DNA of 5,037 nucleotides from Candidatus Stahliibacteriota bacterium (lineage in GTDB: Bacteria > Hydrothermota > Tepidihabitantia > SM23-42): contig JAUWLY010000229.1 in NCBI GenBank assembly GCA_030613445.1, forward strand, positions 1 through 5,037, written 5' to 3'. Shown one piece after another: positions 1 to 4,749 of this stretch (its first letter is position 1; each line of letters opens with the position of its first letter). The notes under the pieces were generated by a model. The model was not told where the DNA came from. It ran no database searches and saw only the letters and a list, made by a program, of their open reading frames with translations. A program made the position numbers and the translations under genes.

Positions 1-198
1 CCGATTGCCAAAACTGCTGAGAACCAAAATGCCATTGGCGCGACGATCTTCAGCGGACCCCTGCAATTACCTAAGGACAAGAAGTGCGAGGTCTTTGATA
101 TTACTGGAAGAGTTGTTGAACCGAGTAAGATAGTACGAGGCATCTACTTTGTTGAAGTTGAGGGGAAAATTACACTAAAGGTAATAAAGGTAGAATAG
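1..198 (+). CDS. C-terminal end of a secreted protein with a sorting domain (5' end outside window)
   Basis: This is an open frame from the first base to a TAG at 196-198; 65 codons are visible. The tail contains CEVFDITGRVV, then RGIYFVEVEGKI, then the basic end KVIKVE. That order (a D[IV]TGR beta strand, a G[IV]Y[FL]V strand and a short positively charged terminus) is the signature of the C-terminal sorting domain of type IX-like secretion substrates in FCB-group bacteria. By family knowledge the domain directs export and surface attachment; the functional part of the protein lies upstream of the window and cannot be named. The next start codon is only nine bases after the stop, so the two were probably co-transcribed. 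The frame and domain type are clear; the specific protein is unknown. Confidence 0.85.
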   Translation, partial: PIAKTAENQNAIGATIFSGPLQLPKDKKCEVFDITGRVVEPSKIVRGIYFVEVEGKITLKVIKVE

Positions 199-207
199 AG
201 AGGACTT

Positions 208-321
208 ATGAGTAAATCCGTAAAATGGTCGTTTATCATTGTTCCTGCGCTAATCTTACCAATTATCATTCCCGCTCAAGAATGGGTGGCGCGGTATGAC
301 GGGATATGGGGTCACCTATGA
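208..321 (+). pseudogene. Signal-peptide stub of a truncated secreted (SBBP-like) protein
   Basis: The frame starts at an ATG preceded by AGAGGA four bases upstream and stops at a TGA after 37 codons. Residues 1-23 form a textbook signal peptide: basic MSKSVK, a hydrophobic core of I, V, L and P, then a PAQ cleavage region. The mature part starts QEWVARYDG and ends within a few residues. EWVARY[DN]G right after the signal peptide is, as I recall, the usual beginning of long SBBP/beta-propeller surface proteins in WOR-3-type genomes, which run to hundreds of residues. This looks like the 5' remnant of such a gene whose body has been deleted. The alternative, a genuine 37-aa exported peptide, is less likely because the sequence ends just where the family homology would continue. 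Confidence 0.55.
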
Positions 322-400
322 AAAAATTGCAGCTCACTAATTAGAAAATTGCTTGTTTAGTTAGTTGCTTGAAAACAAATAAGAATGGAAGTGAGGAACA

Positions 401-553
401 ATGAAAAAAAGAAAACTTAAGCTTTAAAAGAATCCCAAAAAGGCTATTAGATCTGATCAACCGGTTGTTACAAAAAAGAGCCACATAAACTATCACGGGG
501 GAGTTTGCTCTGAAAGGAGTATTAAGCCCAAATCAAAGAAGAGAAAAAAATAG
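401..553 (+). pseudogene. Lysine-rich small frame interrupted by an in-frame TAA
   Basis: ATG at 401 follows GAGGA, with a short four-base gap. The frame reads MKKRKLKL and meets TAA at 425-427. It then stays open in the same frame for 41 more codons to TAG at 551-553. Ignoring the TAA, 19 of the 49 residues are Lys or Arg and the end is PKSKKRKK, so it would be a strongly basic, possibly nucleic-acid-binding peptide. I do not recognise a family. It could be a small basic protein gene killed by one nonsense mutation, or chance openness in A-rich DNA. It faces the glycosyltransferase convergently and ends 30 bases from that gene's stop. Confidence 0.3.
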
Positions 554-583
554 CGAATCAGATTATAAACAGCATCAGAATAC

Positions 584-1780
584 TTATTTAAAAGAAAAAA
601 ACTGAAAATCCAACCTTCTTCCTTTTTTAAGCAGCTCTGTCGGATAGAATGTTCCTCGCCAGATAATCCCACCTCTTTTAGCACCCAATACAGCAGCTCT
701 TATATTACAAATCGTCATGATTGTTATGCCAATAGGCAAAAATAGAGCGGGTAAGATTGCACGATTCATCCACCTATTTACTGAAATGGAAATGACCAAA
801 ACAACCGCAATCATGGTTAAACCTAAAAGTCGAATATAAGGAATATCTCCCATCAATAACGCAAAAAAGGGCGACATCTCCAATGCAAACGATATCAAAC
901 TCATGACAAAAAGCCGCACTGCACTAAAGTTACCAAAGACAGTAAATATTGCACGCTCTGAGCCAATTGCCATTTCACCAAGTGAACGATAAAAATGAAC
1001 CCCAACGTACCTACGACCATTGACCAAAGAGCTGCGGGCTCCTGATTTTTTAAGCATCTGGCCGAGTGCTACATCATCACATACCTCAAGTTTCAACCAT
1101 TCGAACCCCTTAGTTTTCTCAAACGCAGTCCGACGAACGAGATTGAATGAACCAGAACCTACAAAGGCTTTAGATTTCTCATCTTCTATTGCCCAGACCC
1201 TGGTCCACGTACACAACATGCGGATAAACATTGATAATACAGTATCCAACAAGAAATTGGTTGGATACATCTCTGGAAACACTGCAAGGTGGTCTAATTT
1301 CCGTCTTTCGCTGTACGCAATGGCTCGCTTTAACGTTGTAGGCTTTATAAATACATCTGCATCGCTAAATAAAAACCAACTACCTGTGGCTTCTTGAACA
1401 CCTCGATGCATTGCATACAGCTTACCTATCCATCCATCAGGCAATTCTTTTATATGTATTGCCTTGACTCGCTCGTCTTGGGCAGCAATCTTATCTATAA
1501 TTTCTGATGTACCATCGGTTGAGCGATCATCTATCAGCAAAATTTCTATATTTGGATAGTCGTCTTGAAGGCGGGATTGTATTGCGTCCTCAATAGTATC
1601 AGCCTCATTGCATGCCGGAATAACAACAGAAACCTTTGGCCACTTTCTTGATTTGTCATACTTTAAGTTTTCCAACAATGGGATAGATTTAATGACGCGT
1701 AAGATTATATAGAGCAAAAACAACCAGTAAATACATCCCCCTGCAACGTATGCAACCAAAACAATTTTAATGAATATCAT
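584..1780 (-). CDS. Family 2 (GT-A) membrane glycosyltransferase
   Basis: Counting from the ATG at 1780 gives 398 aa. A membrane segment (about 2-30) is followed by a GT-A catalytic domain: SVVIPACNEADT (51-62), LIDDRSTDGT (82-91), PDGWIGKLYA (114-123), the metal-binding SDADV (139-143), GSGSFN (208-213) and CDDVALG (234-240). Three hydrophobic segments (about 287-313, 314-334, 342-365) close the protein. This layout and the GWxGK motif match cytoplasm-facing inverting GT2 enzymes related to the carotenoid glycosyltransferase CrtQ and hopanoid-associated HpnB; by family knowledge they move a sugar from a nucleotide sugar to a lipid-type acceptor. Donor and acceptor cannot be read from the sequence. 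The start is uncertain. The frame stays open upstream to ATG 1849/GTG 1852, inside the repeat element, where AGGA offers a ribosome site. The 1780 ATG has no clear ribosome site but sits exactly before the first membrane segment. Confidence 0.88.
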   Translation of the reverse strand: MIFIKIVLVAYVAGGCIYWLFLLYIILRVIKSIPLLENLKYDKSRKWPKVSVVIPACNEADTIEDAIQSRLQDDYPNIEILLIDDRSTDGTSEIIDKIAAQDERVKAIHIKELPDGWIGKLYAMHRGVQEATGSWFLFSDADVFIKPTTLKRAIAYSERRKLDHLAVFPEMYPTNFLLDTVLSMFIRMLCTWTRVWAIEDEKSKAFVGSGSFNLVRRTAFEKTKGFEWLKLEVCDDVALGQMLKKSGARSSLVNGRRYVGVHFYRSLGEMAIGSERAIFTVFGNFSAVRLFVMSLISFALEMSPFFALLMGDIPYIRLLGLTMIAVVLVISISVNRWMNRAILPALFLPIGITIMTICNIRAAVLGAKRGGIIWRGTFYPTELLKKGRRLDFQFFSFK

Positions 1781-1797
1781 ACTATGTGTATTGAAAA

Positions 1798-2020
1798 ATG
1801 GGGTCAAATCTCGAAACTTGACAAATGCTACAAAAGAAACAAATGGCATCACCTTTCCTGAGAAACGGAGACTTGGTGAAACGGAGAAAAAACGTAGAGC
1901 GGTTTCTAATCAAAAAAACCAGCCGAGACTTTAGATTTTGTCTAATGTCAAAACCTGTCATCTTTTCACACCTTTTCATTTTCAGAAGATTCTATGTTCA
2001 AAGTAGAGATTTGACCCCAT
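1798..2020. mobile_element. 223-bp MITE/REP-like element with 15-bp perfect terminal inverted repeats
   Basis: ATGGGGTCAAATCTC at 1798-1812 is matched exactly, in inverse orientation, by GAGATTTGACCCCAT at 2006-2020. Between them lies repeat core A (1840-1951). The element has no gene of its own. It interrupts a small lipoprotein-like gene on the right and abuts the start of the glycosyltransferase on the left. From memory, GGGGTCA-type ends occur around REP-associated tyrosine transposases (IS200/IS605 relatives), so this may be a non-autonomous passenger of such an enzyme. No transposase is in the window and target duplication is not clear. Confidence 0.6.
1840..1951 (+). repeat. Repeat core copy A (112 bp)
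   Basis: This copy differs from copy B (2884-2995) at only six of 112 positions, with no gaps. It begins CAAATGGCATCACC and contains GAAACGGAGA twice. A small stem follows (GGTTT 1901-1905 with AAACC 1916-1920). It ends in a nine-base-pair hairpin with one mismatch, GACTTTAGA (1927-1935) and TCTAATGTC (1941-1949), around a TTTTG loop. Confidence 0.9.
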
Positions 2021-2200
2021 CATCGCCATCATCGCCCCTGGTAGTAAAAGTCCATTCTCTACCTGTTCTATCTTTGTCAAGTCTTCTCCCTTTTGTGGAT
2101 TTGAAGAAGCCTTTGAGACACAATTTGAAATGACAAAAACAATTGAAGATAAGACTACAATAAGTTTTAATTCCTTCAACAAATATTTCTTTTGGCCCAC
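1982..2200 (-). pseudogene. Truncated lipoprotein-like small protein
   Basis: A GTG start at 2200 is preceded by AAGGAGG with a five-base gap, a near-perfect ribosome site, and further upstream by a consensus promoter. The 72 codons begin with a basic stretch (KKYLLKELK), then a hydrophobic run (13-25) ending in VISNC. Cys27 is a possible lipid-attachment site, although Asn at -1 departs from the usual lipobox. Residues 28-60 are polar and not recognised. From Met61 the frame runs through the right inverted terminus of the element (MGSNL is encoded by the terminus) and stops 24 bases later. The natural 3' end therefore appears to have been replaced by element DNA. It could still be expressed as a short exported peptide, and it may head a unit with the glycosyltransferase. 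Confidence 0.5.
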
Positions 2201-2260
2201 CGTTACCTCCTTGTATGTAATTAAAAATTCTAGAGCATTATAAGTGTAATTATCTTCTTA

Positions 2261-2288
2261 ATTATATACGGGGTCAACAGTTTGTCAA
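2261..2288 (-). promoter_or_regulatory. Consensus sigma70-type promoter of the lipoprotein-like gene
   Basis: On the minus strand TTGACA (2288-2283) and TATAAT (2266-2261) are separated by 16 bases; both hexamers match consensus. Expected transcription start is near 2254, giving a leader of about 54 bases before the GTG. The spacer includes TTGACCCC, the inverse of the GGGGTCAA motif at the left edge of repeat copy C. A second TATAAT lies at 2242-2237 but has no -35. Confidence 0.7.
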
Positions 2289-2322
2289 TAAATCGATGTC
2301 GCTAAATATCGCAAGTCGCAAG

Positions 2323-2376
2323 TGGGATCAAACCTTTCCTAAGAAACGGAGACTTGGTGAAACGGAGACACGGAGA
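2323..2376 (+). repeat. Repeat copy C, partial
   Basis: TGGGATCAAACC (2323-2334) resembles the TGGGGTCAAATC terminus of element A. It runs straight into CCTTTCCTAAGAAACGGAG and then CTTGGTGAAACGGAGA, matching the left third of copies A and B. The internal unit is expanded here: ACGGAGA, ACGGAGA and then ACGGAGAAA follow in succession. Homology stops near 2376, and the hairpin end is missing. A further GGGGTCAA sits at 2270-2277. Confidence 0.75.
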
Positions 2377-2431
2377 AATGACTGCTTCGCAGATGAAAAA
2401 ATTGCACTTCGATGAATTCAGTGCAGGCTTC

Positions 2432-2459
2432 TTGACAAGCAGCGAATTGTGTATAGGCT
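2432..2459 (+). promoter_or_regulatory. Probable promoter of the small membrane protein gene
   Basis: TTGACA at 2432-2437 and TAGGCT at 2454-2459 (three of six matches to the -10 consensus, including the key T, A and final T) are 16 bases apart. The start would fall near 2466, just before the large hairpin. A six-base dyad TGCACT (2403-2408) / AGTGCA (2420-2425) lies directly upstream and could be an operator. Confidence 0.45.
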
Positions 2460-2470
2460 TATTTTTGGAG

Positions 2471-2518
2471 AAGGTATGGTTACCTTGGGTGCGAAAGCAC
2501 CTTAGGGTGGCATACCTT
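2471..2518 (+). promoter_or_regulatory. Long leader hairpin before the small membrane protein gene
   Basis: AAGGTATG (2471-2478) pairs with CATACCTT (2511-2518). Inside, ACCTT (2482-2486) can pair with AGGGT (2504-2508). At the tip GGTGC (2488-2492) pairs with GCACC (2497-2501) around a GAAA tetraloop. The structure starts only a few bases after the predicted transcription start and ends 16 bases before the ribosome site. Only a weak U-rich tract follows, so it is not a clear terminator. It could stabilise the mRNA or act as a regulatory leader; I do not recognise a known riboswitch. Confidence 0.55.
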
Positions 2519-2544
2519 TATTGTTTAAGAACATGAGGAGGAGT

Positions 2545-2838
2545 ATGGAAAAACTTAGGGCTCCTGCAGGTGTAAAAATCATATCTGCTTTATTTATCAT
2601 AATATATTGGTGGACAATAATAGGAATAATAGCGGGCATATTTTTATGGAAAGGCAAGAATTGGGCAAGATTGGTGGTATGTATTATTTGTGGCATCGGG
2701 GCAATAATTGGATTTTTAATGATAGCCGGAGGAGGTGGCGTGGATGTGTATGATATTGTGACCATTATTGTTAATCTTACAATAATTGGTTACTTGTTTA
2801 CCAATCGAAAAGCTAATTATTATTTCGGGCAGGTATAG
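2545..2838 (+). CDS. Small multi-pass membrane protein, 97 aa
   Basis: ATG 2545 follows GAGGAGG (2535-2541) with a short gap and is preferred over the upstream TTG 2521 and ATG 2533, which overlap or precede that site. After a short polar start (MEKLRAPAGVK) come three to four hydrophobic segments: about 11-34, 43-63 and 70-87. LWKGKNWAR lies between the first two, and the polar tail TNRKANYYFGQ closes the protein. The pattern [RK]-P-x-G-V-x-I, then GxxLWKGKxWAR, then a last segment followed by Y-L-F-T-N-R-K and a YFG tail is common among small uncharacterised bacterial and archaeal membrane proteins. No catalytic residues are visible and no function can be assigned. It is divergent from the lipoprotein-like gene and appears to be transcribed alone. 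Confidence 0.85.
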   Translation: MEKLRAPAGVKIISALFIIIYWWTIIGIIAGIFLWKGKNWARLVVCIICGIGAIIGFLMIAGGGGVDVYDIVTIIVNLTIIGYLFTNRKANYYFGQV

Positions 2839-2883
2839 CTAGAAAACTAACTAGTCATGGCAAATATCGATCAATATCGGGAG

Positions 2884-2995
2884 CAAATGGCATCACCTTT
2901 TCTAAGAAACGGAGACAAGGAGAAACGGAGAAAAAGCGTAGAGCGGTTTCTAATCAAAAAAACCAGCCGAGACTTTAGATTTTGTCTAATGTCAA
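2884..2995 (+). repeat. Repeat core copy B (112 bp)
   Basis: Same length as copy A with six substitutions. The terminal hairpin GACTTTAGA (2971-2979) / TCTAATGTC (2985-2993) is unchanged. Unlike copy A it has no TGGGGTCAAATC termini. Instead the eight-base word AAATATCG occurs on both sides, at 2862-2869 and 3001-3008. It lies 45 bases after the stop of the small membrane protein gene. Confidence 0.9.
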
Positions 2996-3021
2996 GTTGT
3001 AAATATCGCTATAGTCTCGAG

Positions 3022-3036
3022 TCTAACGAAGTTAGA
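3022..3036. repeat. Short hairpin to the right of copy B
   Basis: TCTAAC (3022-3027) and GTTAGA (3031-3036) form a six-base-pair stem around GAA. There is no T-run, so it is not a terminator on either strand. It echoes the TCTAA/TTAGA stem at the end of the repeat core 30 bases earlier. Confidence 0.35.
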
Positions 3037-3056
3037 GAAAGGAAGTATTGAGATGA

Positions 3057-3171
3057 CTTGCCATCTATCCATTTACAGTTTTTGATGTTACTGGTCGAAT
3101 AACTGGTGCGACATATGACGGTAGGTATGACTGTTCATGGAGATAGGCACAAAGTTATTAAGATAAAATAA
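3057..3171 (+). pseudogene. Frameshifted relic of a secreted-protein sorting domain
   Basis: One frame (3057-3143) reads LAIYPFTVFDVTGRITG, then ATYDGRYDCSWR, then stop. The FDVTGR core is the sorting-domain signature also seen at the end of the first gene in the window. In the next frame, 3139-3171 reads GDRHKVIKIK and stops at TAA; KVIKIK is the expected basic end of the same domain. The join needs one frameshift, and the GIYFV strand normally between them is absent. There is no start codon or ribosome site. This is most simply a decayed 3' end of a surface-protein gene whose upstream part is now occupied by repeat copy B. The fragment is short, so chance similarity cannot be fully excluded. 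Confidence 0.55.
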
Positions 3172-3191
3172 TTTTACCTAAATATCTGAGA

Positions 3192-3226
3192 CAAAAAAGG
3201 CTTTCTCACTTTCGTGAGAAAGCCTT
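3192..3226 (-). terminator. Rho-independent terminator of the FG-GAP gene
   Basis: A perfect 13-base-pair stem (AAGGCTTTCTCAC at 3197-3209, GTGAGAAAGCCTT at 3214-3226) has a four-base loop, GAAA on the minus strand. On that strand it is followed by a T run: TTTTTT, with the first two bases in the stem, then GT. It starts 25 bases after the UGA stop of the gene. On the plus strand the downstream tract is only weakly T-rich, so termination should be mainly minus-strand. Confidence 0.92.
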
Positions 3227-3251
3227 AAATTATTGTTGATTGCACTTGAAC

Positions 3252-4478
3252 TCAGCGCATGATTAGTAATTTTCGAGTCTGAATATCTGAATCGGTTCTG
3301 AGTCTCACCAGGTACACGCCATTTGGTAATTCTTTATGAATATCCCATGCAAATTCTATCTCACCTTGCTCGACGTAGTCTTGGAATGGTGATGCGACAA
3401 ATCTTCCATCTACTGCATAAACATCAGCCTGCACAAAACCTGGCTTGGCTAAACAGCCTTTAAACACAACACGATTCATGGCTGGATTGGGCGAGATTGT
3501 AAATGGCGTTAACTTCGTTATCTGACTGCTATTTTCCGCCACACTTTGAGGTGTAATATTCCTGCGGAGATATACCCAACCATAGTAGCATGCAGTTATC
3601 ATATCGAGGTCATTATCACCGTCCCAGTCAGTGAAATTTGCGCGGGGCGGATTGCCATTAAGGAACAGCTGTGAATCCGGGTCGACCAGATAAATGAAGT
3701 TTTCAAAAACCAGGTCATTATTCGTACCAACATTTGTATAAAACCGGACACTACTGTACCATTCACCCAGGATCAGGTCCTTTTTCCCATCGATATCAAG
3801 ATCTTCAAGCACTGGTATGGACCGATAGCATGTGATAGGACTGCCCCAGACTAAAACAGGGGTCGAATCATTAAAAACAGGTGCTGAATTGGTTCCTTGA
3901 TTTATATAATAGTATGCATTACATGGTTGACCAATGCCTTCCTGGCCGACCAGAAGATCCTTCTTGCCATCTTCGTCCCAATCACAAATAAATGGCCAGG
4001 CATTATTATCTGTTTCTATATCTATACCATTAGCTTTAATCCTGCCAGCATTGGTCAGATCACCATTGGCAAGCCGTTGGAAAAAAGTGAAATAGCCGTT
4101 TCGTTCACCAGTAATCAGATCAAGATAGCCATCTTCGTTCCAATCGCAAACTGCGACGGTTGCTCCCTGACATCAGCCATAGCTTACTGAAATATCTTGG
4201 CCGTCAGCCTGTAGATATACAAAATCACCGAATGTGGGATTGTAATGCTCGCCAGTATTTCTGTAAAAACGGACCTTGCCTCCGCTATATTGACCGAGCA
4301 GCAAATCTTGTTTGTTATCACCATCCCAATCGACGATAAATGGAGATGCATTTCCGCCAGTACCTACATTGATGTCTTGACCATTTGCTTGAATTTTTAC
4401 TGGTTGATCAAAAGTCGGTGTTATTGCATATGAAACAGACATAAGTAAAACAAGTAGTACTGCAAAATATCTATTCAT
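3252..4478 (-). pseudogene. FG-GAP/VCBS-repeat surface protein gene with one in-frame UGA
   Basis: The ATG at 4478 follows AAGGAGG with a five-base gap. The frame holds 408 codons and ends in UGA at 3252-3254; codon 102 is also UGA (4173-4175). Residues 1-18 are a signal peptide ending SYA. Five FG-GAP/VCBS-type repeats each carry a calcium-loop motif DxDxDxxxD or close variant: DWDGDNKQD (50-58), DWNEDGYLD (112-120), DWDEDGKKD (166-174), DLDIDGKKD (226-234), DWDGDNDLD (284-292). Each is followed by a strand such as LLLGQ or LITGE, the blades of an integrin-like propeller. Residues about 324-408 are a C-terminal sorting domain (ISPNPAMN, VYAVDGR, NGVYLVRL, basic end RKLLIMR). The protein would be exported and surface-bound; ligand unknown. 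Promoter, ribosome site and terminator are all intact, so the nonsense codon looks recent, recoded, or a sequencing error. Confidence 0.85.
4173..4175 (-). other. In-frame UGA, codon 102 of the FG-GAP gene
   Basis: The codons read Ser-Val-Ser-Tyr-Gly-UGA-Cys-Gln-Gly, and the same frame is open on both sides for 101 and 306 codons. The position is in the Gly-rich linker before the second repeat. GGA to UGA, or a change from CGA, AGA or UGG, would need one base. The gene's own end is also a UGA next to a terminator, which argues that UGA normally means stop here. Confidence 0.9.
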
Positions 4479-4483
4479 AAGGG

Positions 4484-4523
4484 CCTCCTTTAATGATTGT
4501 AACAAATTTTGAACGAGTGTCAA
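4484..4523 (-). promoter_or_regulatory. Promoter and ribosome site of the FG-GAP gene
   Basis: On the minus strand TTGACA (4523-4518) and TACAAT (4501-4496) are 16 bases apart, close to the sigma70 consensus. The start would fall about seven bases on, so the leader is very short. It consists of little more than the ribosome site AAGGAGG (4490-4484) and a five-base gap to the ATG at 4478. Confidence 0.75.
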
Positions 4524-4613
4524 GAGTTTGTGAATTGTTCTCTGTCTTGTCAAAAGTAGTTTTCGCGTCTCTCAGCACGTTCATTTTTAGTTGCTTCTAG
4601 GAAGAGACTGATG

Positions 4614-4700
4614 TGGGGTCAAATCAATTCTGGTTTGTTTGGTTTATTTGGTTTATCTTGTTGGTTTTGTTAAAACAAATGGCATCACTTTTATAAGAAG
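4614..4700 (+). repeat. Diverged or truncated repeat copy D
   Basis: TGGGGTCAAATC at 4614-4625 equals the terminus of element A. After about 50 bases, CAAATGGCATCAC (4676-4688) followed by TTTTATAAGAA matches the left start of the repeat core. The similarity fades after about 27 bases. Order and orientation are the same as in element A. The gap between the two blocks is filled by a T/G-rich stretch with three nine-base units (GGTTTGTTT, GGTTTATTT, GGTTTATCT; 4632-4658). Confidence 0.65.
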
Positions 4701-4749
4701 AGGTACTTAGCGTCTACTTATATTTGCCTTTGACTCTATGAAGCGAGGT

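Larger units (their letters stand above)
199..583. other. Decayed intergenic stretch between the secreted-protein tail and the glycosyltransferase
   Basis: Apart from the signal-peptide stub and the interrupted basic frame, I see no complete gene here. The DNA is A-rich and holds short repeated words (TTGCTTG twice near 352-372). There is no convincing hairpin-plus-T-run terminator for the minus-strand glycosyltransferase that ends at 584. A 14-base word ATGAAAAAATTGCA at 318-331 recurs at 2393-2406, possibly by chance. Confidence 0.5.
2839..3251. other. Gene-free stretch: repeat copy B, sorting-domain relic and terminator
   Basis: No intact gene is seen in these 413 bases. The stretch holds repeat copy B, a small hairpin, the relic of a sorting domain and the transcription terminator of the minus-strand FG-GAP gene. 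Plus-strand openness at 2857-3051 is produced by the repeat. Confidence 0.6.

Noticed and set aside
493..684. 63-codon minus-strand frame
   Set aside because: Overlaps the 3' end of the glycosyltransferase in another frame and continues into the A-rich gap; no start signals.
1020..1397. 125-codon plus-strand frame
   Set aside because: Antisense to the catalytic domain of the glycosyltransferase, with no ribosome site and no recognisable features.
1825..2133. Plus-strand open frame through copy A (MASPFLRNG...), with a similar peptide encoded by copy B at 2857-3051
   Set aside because: No ribosome site; four of the six A/B differences change amino acids; copies C and D do not keep the frame. 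The shared peptide is a by-product of the DNA repeat.
2354..2536. 60-codon plus-strand frame across copy C and the leader hairpin
   Set aside because: Starts inside the repeat, contains the promoter and hairpin of the next gene, and resembles nothing.
4155..4175. Selenocysteine reading of the UGA followed by Cys (U-C), with a weak GCAAC/GTTTGC stem just downstream
   Set aside because: The stem is bulged and weak, and an exported FG-GAP protein is not a plausible selenoprotein.
3897..4433. Plus-strand frames opposite the FG-GAP gene (3897-4190 and 4245-4433)
   Set aside because: They mirror the repetitive DWDGD-type coding on the minus strand and have no ribosome sites.
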